DNA of 64,000 nucleotides from UBA6623 sp965238125 (GTDB taxonomy: Bacteria; Acidobacteriota; Terriglobia; Bryobacterales; UBA6623), in the NCBI GenBank assembly GCA_965238125.1, contig OZ250179.1:4960001-5024000 (forward strand). Direction: 5' to 3'. Position numbers and translations under genes: made by a program. Of this stretch, positions 8,601 to 14,640 are shown piece by piece. Within the stretch, counting starts at the first letter, position 1; every line of letters begins with the position of its first letter. Under the pieces are notes generated by a model, which had not been told where the DNA came from, made no database searches, and was given only the letters and a program-made list of their open reading frames with translations.

Positions 8601-9934
8601 GGAAGTCGGCCGAGGAGCTGGCGGGGGAGCTGTCGGCGCTGTTTCCCGCCGCCGCCTATCACGCCGGGATGCTGCCGCGGGTCCGGGACCAAGTGCAGGC
8701 GGGCTTTCTGGGTGGCGAATACGAGGTGATCGTCGCGACGATTGCTTTCGGAATGGGCATCGACAAACCCGACATTCGTACCGTCGCCCATACGGGCCTG
8801 CCGGGCAGCATCGAAGCCTACTATCAGGAGATCGGCCGGGCCGGTCGCGACGCGAAACCCTCACGAGCGGTGCTGATGTATTCCTGGGCGGACCGCAAGA
8901 CGCATGAATTTTTTCACGAACGCGACTATCCGGCGGTGGCGGAACTCGAGACGGTTTATAAGCAGCTTCGCGACGATCCCGAACCGCGACGCAATCTCGA
9001 GCGGCGCTCGAAGGTGGATCCGATTGTCTTCGAGAAGGCGATCGAGAAATTGTGGATTCAAGGCGGGGCGTTGATCGATCCCGAGGAGAACATCCAACGC
9101 GGCCGCGACGGCTGGAAGCCCGGTTATCAACGGCAATCGGACCACAAGCTGCGCCAGCTCGATCTGATTGTGCACTTCGCCGAGTCGAATGAGTGCCGCA
9201 TGTTGGAGCTCGTGCGTCACTTCGGCGACCAGGAAGATTCGCAAAAGCCCTGCGGGATATGTGACATCTGCGCCCCCGACGCCTGCGCCGTGCAGCGCTA
9301 CCGTTCACCGAGCGCGGAGGAAAAGACCGCCATTGACGACATCGTCAAGACTCTTAGGACCCGCGACGGCCTCTCCGCGGGCCGCCTCCACGAGCAGGCG
9401 CTCTCGGCGGCGCTGTTGGAGCGCAGGGCGTTTGAAAAGTTGCTGGCGGGAGCGGCGCGCGCGGGCCTTGTCAAGACGGTTGTCGACTCCTTCGAGAAAA
9501 ACGGCCGCCGCATTGAATATCGGCGCGTTTTTCTGACCGCCGAGGGCAGGAGCCTGACGGGCTCAGCGGGCGATTTCGTGACCTTGGCCGCCGAGGCTCC
9601 TCGCGCTCCCCGCAAGAGGAAGAAGAAGCCGCCGAAACCGAAGGCCGCGACAGGCAAGCGCCGAGCGAAGGGCGCGGGCGCTCCAATACGCGATGAAATG
9701 TCGGAGGCACGCGACGACGCCGATTTGATCGAGCGGTTGCGAAATTGGCGCCTGATACAAGCGCGGGTGCAGCGGACACCGGCGTTTCGGGTCTTTCCCG
9801 ATCGGACTCTGCACGCCATTGCTCGCTATCGTCCGGCGAATGAAGCGGAGTTGTTGCAAGTTCCCGGCATTGGTCCGCGCTTAGCCGGCAAATTCGGGAA
9901 GACGATTCTCGCGATTGTGGCGGGTAAGAAGTAA
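5699..9934 (+). CDS. topoisomerase III fused to RecQ helicase
   Basis: A single 1411-residue reading frame joins two complete enzymes. Residues 1 to about 680 are a type IA topoisomerase III: Toprim domain with the catalytic Glu in VVAEKPSVARDL and TDAGREGELIF (about 108), and the active-site Tyr in LLTYPRTDSRHL (about 353). A Gly/Ala-rich linker (about 690-740) leads to a RecQ helicase: Walker A MPTGAGKSLCYQLP (about 766), IDEAHCISQWGHDFRP (about 865), QEIGRAGRD, a zinc knuckle of four Cys ending CGICDIC (about 1165-1192), winged helix, a Lys-rich stretch and a C-terminal HRDC domain (about 1343-1411). Together these activities unlink double Holliday junctions and converging forks. The start is a GTG at 5699 with only a weak ribosome site; the frame has no internal break. 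Confidence 0.92.
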   Translation: MTTSSVKATAVVAEKPSVARDLADILGADKRGEGYRHGNGYIVTWAIGHLVALAEPHEINAEWRVWRRDALPLLPREWPLVVYEQSRDQFEVVRKILTSPKVDRVISATDAGREGELIFRYIYEAAGSDKDVDRLWISSLTPEAIREGLRTLQPSRAYDRLADAARARSRADWLVGMNLSRAYTLDCNLNLSVGRVQTPTLAMLVERELAIRSFVAEDYLEVVATFEPVEEAAAPDAAPTEDSAEAGVYRGTYFQQDGQGEIERGAAAAKSTDEAKRNTRLPADGELAQQIIDRARSGTACIESVERETRRFGPPRFYDLTELQRHANRLYGFSAKRTLELAQALYEKHKLLTYPRTDSRHLSKDVTATLDKVTAAIAEPYGQAIAPGTGSRPLNRRFVDDTKVRDHHAIIPTTVRSSLPAGSDEAKIYDLVCQRLLSAWHKDHILAVTSVITSVTSAREDAAEPLIDRYFSSGTSVEQVGWKVLDAPFPNATRSQQRGEVKQGDDAAARGSGAEREQQLPAGLAEGQPRRVSAAEAVAKKTRPPRRFTEGTLLTAMESAGKTLEEKELSDAMKDRGLGTPATRAAIIETLLRREYIARKGKSLEALAKGIQLIGSVHPAVKSPAMTGKWEAELRKMERGEAEFDGFMRRIEDYVREVVSGERAKPFEGLSADAIGEPQTAAAARVGGVADGPGQVPATSAPSATHAGRNGRGVQAPAGSSVPAGGGKQTGSLLDLLQSAFGFESFRKYQQDVCEAVRDGTDVLLVMPTGAGKSLCYQLPGFARPGVTLVVSPLIALMEDQVGKLQQMGFRAERIHSGRDREESRTVCFRYLAGDLDFLFIAPERLAVPGFPEMLAKRTPALIAIDEAHCISQWGHDFRPEYRRLGERLPMLRPAPVIAMTATATPLVQDDIAEQLGLENGLRSIHGFRRENIAVEVVELTPSQRPPAIAKLLDDAARRPAIIYAPTRKSAEELAGELSALFPAAAYHAGMLPRVRDQVQAGFLGGEYEVIVATIAFGMGIDKPDIRTVAHTGLPGSIEAYYQEIGRAGRDAKPSRAVLMYSWADRKTHEFFHERDYPAVAELETVYKQLRDDPEPRRNLERRSKVDPIVFEKAIEKLWIQGGALIDPEENIQRGRDGWKPGYQRQSDHKLRQLDLIVHFAESNECRMLELVRHFGDQEDSQKPCGICDICAPDACAVQRYRSPSAEEKTAIDDIVKTLRTRDGLSAGRLHEQALSAALLERRAFEKLLAGAARAGLVKTVVDSFEKNGRRIEYRRVFLTAEGRSLTGSAGDFVTLAAEAPRAPRKRKKKPPKPKAATGKRRAKGAGAPIRDEMSEARDDADLIERLRNWRLIQARVQRTPAFRVFPDRTLHAIARYRPANEAELLQVPGIGPRLAGKFGKTILAIVAGKK

Positions 9935-10004
9935 GGGGGACGATGGGAATCCGCCGCTATCCTCCACTGACAGCGATGGAACTTTCAGGTCGAAGGGGGA
10001 TGAA

Positions 10005-10078
10005 CCGAGCCGCGCCGCCGCGCGGCGCGGTCCTTGCCGCATGGGAGGAAGACCGCGCCGCGAGGCGACGCGGCTCGG
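10005..10078. repeat. large GC-rich hairpin between topB-recQ and the dehydrogenase gene
   Basis: CCGAGCCGCG (10005-10014) pairs with CGCGGCTCGG (10069-10078), and inside it CGCGGCGCGGTC pairs with GACCGCGCCGCG. The two nested stems make a long hairpin without a T-tract. The flanks CTTTCAGGTCGA and CTGAAAATCGA extend the symmetry. It looks like a REP-type element or a transcript-end structure. Confidence 0.5.
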
Positions 10079-10193
10079 GAAACTGAAAATCGAATCTGTC
10101 GGCAGCCGGCTTTTGATCCCCGGCCGCGAATTTCCCGACTAGCGTCGAGATTCCCATTGCGGTAGAATCGACGGATTCCGGGAGGATACCGCC

Positions 10194-11201
10194 ATGTATC
10201 GATTAATTTTCGTATTGACCCTTTCCGCCCTGGCCCTGGGCGCGGAAACCAAGAAGATTCTCGTTATGAACCAGTCGGAGGAAGTGATCGCCGACTGGGG
10301 GAAGGGCGCGCCGAACGCCGAGCTGGTCGGAGTGACGTCGGACACCGTGATGGATCATATCGCCGACGCTCACGGCTTCATCGGCAATATCAAACCCGAA
10401 CAGGTTCGCGCGGGCAAGAAATTGGAATGGGTGCAATCGCTCAGTGCAGGCGTCGAAAAGCTGCTGCATCGTTCCGGCTCGAACGACCTGCGCGACAGCA
10501 ACATCGTGTTGACGAATAACCAAATTGTCCAAGGGCCGGAAATCGCCGACCACGCCATGGCCATGTTGCTGGCGTTCTCGCGGGATCTCCCGGGTTTCAT
10601 CGCCTCTCGCCAACGGGGCAAATGGGAACGCCGCACCGACAAGCTGATCGAGTTGCGCGGCAAAACGGCCGTCCTCATTGGAGTCGGCGGCATCGGGATG
10701 CAGATCGCCCAGCGCGCCTGGGCCTTCGGGATGAAGGTGATCGGGGTCGATCCCGAGGATGTTCCCTTCTCTCCGTTTCTCGCCAACGTCGTCAAGCCGG
10801 ATCGCCTTGACGATGTGCTGCCCGAGGCCGACGTGATCTTCATGGCGGCGCCGCACACGCCGAAGAGTCACAAGATGATCGGCCCGAGCCAATTCGACCT
10901 GATGAAGAAAGGCGCGTATTTCATCGCCGTCAGCCGCGGCAGCACGTATGACCTGGATTCGCTGGTGAAGGCGCTCGACAGCCAAAGACTCAGCGCGGCC
11001 GGCGTGGACGTGACCGACCCGGAACCGTTGCCGGAAGGCCACGCGCTTTGGCAGTTTGACAACGTCATCGTGACTCCTCATATCGCCGGCCGGTCGGATC
11101 AAGACCGGGCGCGGATGTTGGGGACTGCGCGCGAGAATATTAGGCGCTTTTCGGAAGGCAAGCCGTTGCTGAACGTGGTGGATAAGAAGAAGGGGTACTG
11201 A
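10194..11201 (+). CDS. exported-looking D-2-hydroxyacid dehydrogenase
   Basis: The 335-residue product belongs to the NAD(P)-dependent D-isomer 2-hydroxyacid dehydrogenases, which interconvert 2-oxoacids and D-2-hydroxyacids. The nucleotide-binding motif is GVGGIGMQIA (about residue 163); the catalytic triad is visible as Arg in SRGSTYD, Glu in DPEPLPEGH and His in TPHIAG. The first 17 residues (MYRLIFVLTLSALALGA) look like a cleavable signal peptide, which is odd for a cofactor-dependent enzyme. The ATG at 10194 follows GGGAGGATACCGCC, a good ribosome site, so the leader is probably translated. No operon partner is evident. Substrate is unknown. Confidence 0.85.
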   Translation: MYRLIFVLTLSALALGAETKKILVMNQSEEVIADWGKGAPNAELVGVTSDTVMDHIADAHGFIGNIKPEQVRAGKKLEWVQSLSAGVEKLLHRSGSNDLRDSNIVLTNNQIVQGPEIADHAMAMLLAFSRDLPGFIASRQRGKWERRTDKLIELRGKTAVLIGVGGIGMQIAQRAWAFGMKVIGVDPEDVPFSPFLANVVKPDRLDDVLPEADVIFMAAPHTPKSHKMIGPSQFDLMKKGAYFIAVSRGSTYDLDSLVKALDSQRLSAAGVDVTDPEPLPEGHALWQFDNVIVTPHIAGRSDQDRARMLGTARENIRRFSEGKPLLNVVDKKKGY

Positions 11202-11230
11202 GGCTGGAAGTGGATTTCCGAGTACACCCC

Positions 11231-11290
11231 GATTCCTTATCGCTCGCATTGCGAGGAACAATGTCCCACATTTATGTCGCGCGCCCGTTG
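11231..11290 (+). repeat. short intergenic repeat upstream of mtaB
   Basis: Second copy of the repeat described at 5588-5640: TCGCTCGCATTGCGAGG stem followed by CCCACATTTATGTCGC and CCCGT. It sits about 65 bp before the mtaB start. Confidence 0.45.
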
Positions 11291-11356
11291 GTCAGCCTCT
11301 CGGTAGAATGAGGCTTGGTCGGTCGAAGGTTTCGGCCGGTTTTTCCCCCGCTTGCA

Positions 11357-12754
11357 ATGCATAGTCCGCGAACATTCTACGTCCGCAATTTTGGCTGCCG
11401 CGCGACGCAGGCCGACGGAGCGGGGTTGGAAGCTGAGTTAGCGGCCCGCGGCCTGGAGGCGGGCGGCACGGCGTCGGCCGCCGATGTCGTCATCGTCAAC
11501 ACCTGTACCGTCACTCACCAGGCGGATCAGGATGCTCGCCAGGCTATTCGGCGCATTCATCGGGAAAACCCCGGGGCCGAGATCCTGGTCACTGGCTGCT
11601 ACGCCCAGCGCCGGCCCGATGATCTGGCCGCGCTTGACGGCGTCAAGTGGGTCGTCGGCAATTCTCACAAGAGCGCTATCGGCGAGATTGTAGCGCCGCA
11701 ACTGGTGCGGATAGCTTCCGAACCCTCTCCGCGCGGGCCTGCTTTTCACGGCGAAATTCGAGATGGCGGCGTGCTGGTAGGCGAGACCTTCGAGAATGTC
11801 TCGCGGCTTGCGGCGCAAGTGGTCGATGCCGGGCGCGATCGCAGCCGCCCGAATCTGAAAATCCAAGATGGCTGCAACAACCGTTGCCGTTTCTGCATTA
11901 TTCCCGCGGTCAGGGGGCACAGCCGCAGTGCCGAAGCGGAGAGCATTCTATCGTGCCTTCGCCGCTTGGCTCGGCATTACCCGGAAGTGGTGCTGACGGG
12001 CATCAATCTAGGGCGATGGGGACGCGATCTGAACGGCCGACCGCGGCTGGTGGCTTTGCTGCGTCGCCTGTTAGACGAGACCGACATTCGCAAGTTGCGC
12101 CTCAGCTCGATCGAACCGATGGACTGGACGAATGACTTGCTCGATCTCGCGGCTTCGTCCGATCGCGTCGCCAAGCATGTGCACATTCCCATGCAGTCGG
12201 GATCGGATGCGGTTCTGAAAGCGATGCGGCGGCGTTATCGAGCACGCCACTACGCCGACCGCGTCGAGCGGGCACGCCGGCTGATGCCCGAGGCCGCCAT
12301 CGGCGCGGACGTGATGGTCGGGTTCCCGGGCGAGACGGACGAAGATTTCGAGGCAACGCGCGGGCTTGTCGCCGATCTTCCTTTTACGTATCTGCACGTG
12401 TTTACTTATTCGGCTCGCCCCGACACCGAGGCGCATGAAATGCCCGGCCATATCGCGCCTCCCGTTAAGAAAGAGCGCAATCGCATCCTGCGGGAGTTGG
12501 CGGCCGAGAAGAATCTGGCGTTTCGGCGGTCGCTTGTCGGGAAGCGTTTCGAGGCCGTCACGCTGGAGCAAGCCGACAGGACCGAGGGGTTCGCGTTGAC
12601 CGACAATTACGTGACCGTCGAGCTCGGCACCGCGCGGCGCGAGGGCGCACAGTTGATCAACGTGGAAATCGGTGTTGTCGACGAGGAATCGACGAAGGCA
12701 CGGGTGATCCACGCCGACGCCGGGCTGACTGAGCTTGTGGCCGCATCCGCTTAA
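11357..12754 (+). CDS. mtaB: MtaB-like tRNA methylthiotransferase (radical SAM)
   Basis: This enzyme adds a methylthio group to t6A at position 37 of ANN-decoding tRNAs. The 465-residue product shows the N-terminal UPF0004 domain (FYVRNFGCRATQADG; NTCTVTHQADQDARQAIRR near residue 45; TGCYAQRRPDD), the radical SAM cluster site CNNRCRFC (about 173-180) and a C-terminal TRAM-like segment. The NTCTVT motif and its following residues fit MtaB better than MiaB or RimO. I use the ATG of MHSPRTF (11357); an upstream TTG at 11315 would add 14 residues. The neighbour tsaC makes the threonylcarbamoyl donor for t6A, the substrate of this enzyme. Confidence 0.85.
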   Translation: MHSPRTFYVRNFGCRATQADGAGLEAELAARGLEAGGTASAADVVIVNTCTVTHQADQDARQAIRRIHRENPGAEILVTGCYAQRRPDDLAALDGVKWVVGNSHKSAIGEIVAPQLVRIASEPSPRGPAFHGEIRDGGVLVGETFENVSRLAAQVVDAGRDRSRPNLKIQDGCNNRCRFCIIPAVRGHSRSAEAESILSCLRRLARHYPEVVLTGINLGRWGRDLNGRPRLVALLRRLLDETDIRKLRLSSIEPMDWTNDLLDLAASSDRVAKHVHIPMQSGSDAVLKAMRRRYRARHYADRVERARRLMPEAAIGADVMVGFPGETDEDFEATRGLVADLPFTYLHVFTYSARPDTEAHEMPGHIAPPVKKERNRILRELAAEKNLAFRRSLVGKRFEAVTLEQADRTEGFALTDNYVTVELGTARREGAQLINVEIGVVDEESTKARVIHADAGLTELVAASA

Positions 12755-12809
12755 CGATTCCGTGGTTGGAGCCCCGCGAGCGGGGCGCTGAGAATGCCCG
12801 CCGGACCCC

Positions 12810-12994
12810 CTAGCCCGCTTTTCTCACCGCGTGGCGAGGCAAAGTGCATGAAAGGTCCGTCAGTACGAGGCGCGCGCCGCTTGGCGCGCGGAGGCGTACT
12901 TGAACAGTACGGTGAGCACGGCGAGCAAGCGCAACGAAGTAATGGCAGGCCTATCGTGTGCTTTGCTCGTCAGGCGGTGAGAAATGCGGGCTAG
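12810..12994 (+). repeat. 185-bp MITE-like element, copy 1
   Basis: The two ends are imperfect inverted repeats of about 40 bp: CTAGCCCGCTTTTCTCACCG at the left matches, in reverse complement, the right end GGTGAGAAATGCGGGCTAG. An inner palindrome (GCGCGCCGCTTGGCGCGC) adds a second stem. A second copy lies in the opposite orientation at 30902-31083. It encodes no protein. The right end contains the ATG used to start tsaC, so the element supplies that gene's leader and possibly its start codon. Confidence 0.75.
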
Positions 12995-13622
12995 AGGCGC
13001 GATAATTCGGGTCAACCCACACCGTCCCTCGTGGGCCGATGTGCGTCGCGCGGCGGCGGCAATCCGAGCCGGAGAGGTGATCGCGGCGCCGACCGACACC
13101 GTCTACGGGTTGGCGGCGAACCCGTTTGATCCGGCGGCGGTTGAACGTCTTTTCGCAATAAAGCGACGTCCGGAGTCGAACCCAATATTGCTCTTGATTG
13201 ATTCGCGTGAGCAACTCGCGTTGGTCGCTCGGGATCTCCCGAAAACGTTAGACCGAATCGCCGCTCGCTTTTGGCCCGGACCGCTGACGATCGTCTTGCG
13301 GGCGAGTTCGACCGTGCCCAAGACGATCACCGCCGGTACCGGAACGGTCGCGGTTCGGTTGCCGGCGTCTCGACTGGTTCGGTCGCTGATTCGGGCGACG
13401 AGACGACCGCTGACCGGGACGAGCGCGAATGTCTCCGGTCGTCCGGCAGCAACAACGGCCAGGGAAGTGCACCTTCAGTTGGGCAGGCGAGTCTACTATA
13501 TTGTGGATGGCGGAAGGTCGAGGAGCCGGCAGCCGTCGACCATCCTGGACTTGACCGGCCGGCCGCGCATCCTTCGGCCCGGAGCGATATCTTGGGCACA
13601 ACTGGAGAAATACCTGCGGTAG
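12984..13622 (+). CDS. tsaC: threonylcarbamoyl-AMP synthase (YrdC/Sua5 family)
   Basis: TsaC makes L-threonylcarbamoyladenylate from threonine, bicarbonate and ATP, the first step of t6A formation on tRNA. The 212-residue product shows the YrdC fold motifs: GEVIAAPTDTVYGLAANP (about residue 30), KRRPESNPILLLI (about 60), FWPGPLTIVL (about 95) and TSANVSG (about 150). The only in-frame ATG lies in the last bases of the MITE at 12810-12994. Other possible starts are rare codons or a GTG about 19 codons in, which would lose part of the first strand. It is followed after 5 bp by the DUF218 gene, so the two are probably co-transcribed. Confidence 0.88.
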   Translation: MRARGAIIRVNPHRPSWADVRRAAAAIRAGEVIAAPTDTVYGLAANPFDPAAVERLFAIKRRPESNPILLLIDSREQLALVARDLPKTLDRIAARFWPGPLTIVLRASSTVPKTITAGTGTVAVRLPASRLVRSLIRATRRPLTGTSANVSGRPAATTAREVHLQLGRRVYYIVDGGRSRSRQPSTILDLTGRPRILRPGAISWAQLEKYLR

Positions 13623-13627
13623 AAGCT

Positions 13628-14236
13628 TTGCCGAAGAGGCCCAAGCGCCCGTGGATTTCCCTCGCGGTCCTGGTCGCGTCCGTGATTGCGGCGGGTGCGG
13701 GCTATTTCGGGTTCATCGTTTTCGAAGTTCGGCACTACGCGCGCACGGATGAAGCGCGACCCGCCGACGCGATTGTGGTGCTCGGGGCGGCGCAATACCG
13801 CGGGCGGCCGTCGCCGGTGTTGAAAGCTCGTCTTGACCACGTTCTTGAACTCTACCGGCGCGAGCTGGCGCCCCGCATCATCACGACCGGCGGCCAAGGT
13901 CGAGGCGCCGAGTTTTCCGAAGGCGACGTCAGCCGCGAGTATCTTTCCGAGCAGGGCGTGCCCGCGGAATTCATTACCGCGGAAACTCAAGGACAGTCGA
14001 CCATGCACAGTGCCGCGGCGGTGGTGGAGATTATGGATCGGATGGCACTGGAGTCCTGCATCGTCGTCAGCGACGGTTATCACATCCACCGCATCAAGCG
14101 GATGCTCGAGGAACGCGGACTTAAGGTCTACGGCTCGCCGCGCACGCCCGGCCGCGACGACTTCTGGACGCGCGGAATACACTACGCCCGCGAAGCTCTG
14201 GGCTACATCGCGTGGCGGTTCGGCATCAGGGTGTGA
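13628..14236 (+). CDS. YdcF/SanA-like DUF218 membrane protein
   Basis: The product has one N-terminal membrane helix (about residues 8-32, ISLAVLVASVIAAGAGYFGF) and a DUF218 domain outside the membrane: ADAIVVLGAAQYRGRPSPVL, ITTGGQGRGAEFSEG, ETQGQSTMHSAA and VSDGYHIHRIKRM. Relatives (SanA, ElyC, YdcF) act in envelope integrity and polysaccharide metabolism; the reaction is not settled. The frame is open far upstream, but that part overlaps tsaC. I start at a TTG (13628), 5 bp after the tsaC stop and just before the basic residues that precede the helix; another TTG lies at 13589. About 202 residues. Confidence 0.72.
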   Translation: MPKRPKRPWISLAVLVASVIAAGAGYFGFIVFEVRHYARTDEARPADAIVVLGAAQYRGRPSPVLKARLDHVLELYRRELAPRIITTGGQGRGAEFSEGDVSREYLSEQGVPAEFITAETQGQSTMHSAAAVVEIMDRMALESCIVVSDGYHIHRIKRMLEERGLKVYGSPRTPGRDDFWTRGIHYAREALGYIAWRFGIRV

Positions 14237-14640
14237 TTTCCGTTAGCCGTGAACCGTGAACCGTTAGCCGCCTGCGTGGGACAATGGCTCGCCGGCTCGA
14301 CGGGGACGTGGCGTGGGCGTCCACGCTTGCCGCGAACCGATTCATCGGTTCGTATCCCCGAACTCGCGGGATCTCGCAAGGCGGCAATCGAAGACCCGCC
14401 CCGATGATTCGGGGCGCGGCAAGCCTGGAGGCTCACGCCACGACGGGGGTCCGGCATCGAGGAGATTACGGGCCTGTTTTCGGAGGAGTCCGTTTCTATG
14501 AATTGCGGGATTCATAATACCGCCATGAAAATGGGTGCCGTGAGGCGTTCCTGCCGCCGCTTCGCGGCTCAAGATACTTGTGATCTTGCCGGCCTTGAAT
14601 GCAAGGCACGATACACATGTGGGCTATTTTCGGAGGAGGT
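14237..14640. other. intergenic region with dispersed short repeats
   Basis: I see no gene. The region includes phrases that recur between other genes: TTCTATGAATTGCGGGATTC (14496; compare 43558), CCATGAAAATGGGT (14524; compare 43588), GCCGCTTCGCGGCT (14558; compare 43696 and 46685) and GGCTATTTTCGGAGG (14623; compare 60418 on the other strand). Direct near-repeats such as GTGAACCGTGAACCGTTAGCC also occur at its left edge. These look like remnants of REP-type or other non-coding repeats. Confidence 0.5.

Noticed and set aside
10203..11261. Minus-strand 352-codon ORF opposite the dehydrogenase
   Set aside because: It is antisense to a complete enzyme with all catalytic residues and has no ribosome site or family.
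13271..13627. Long N-terminal extension of the DUF218 protein
   Set aside because: The extra frame only overlaps tsaC; its composition is not protein-like and a membrane helix follows a later start.
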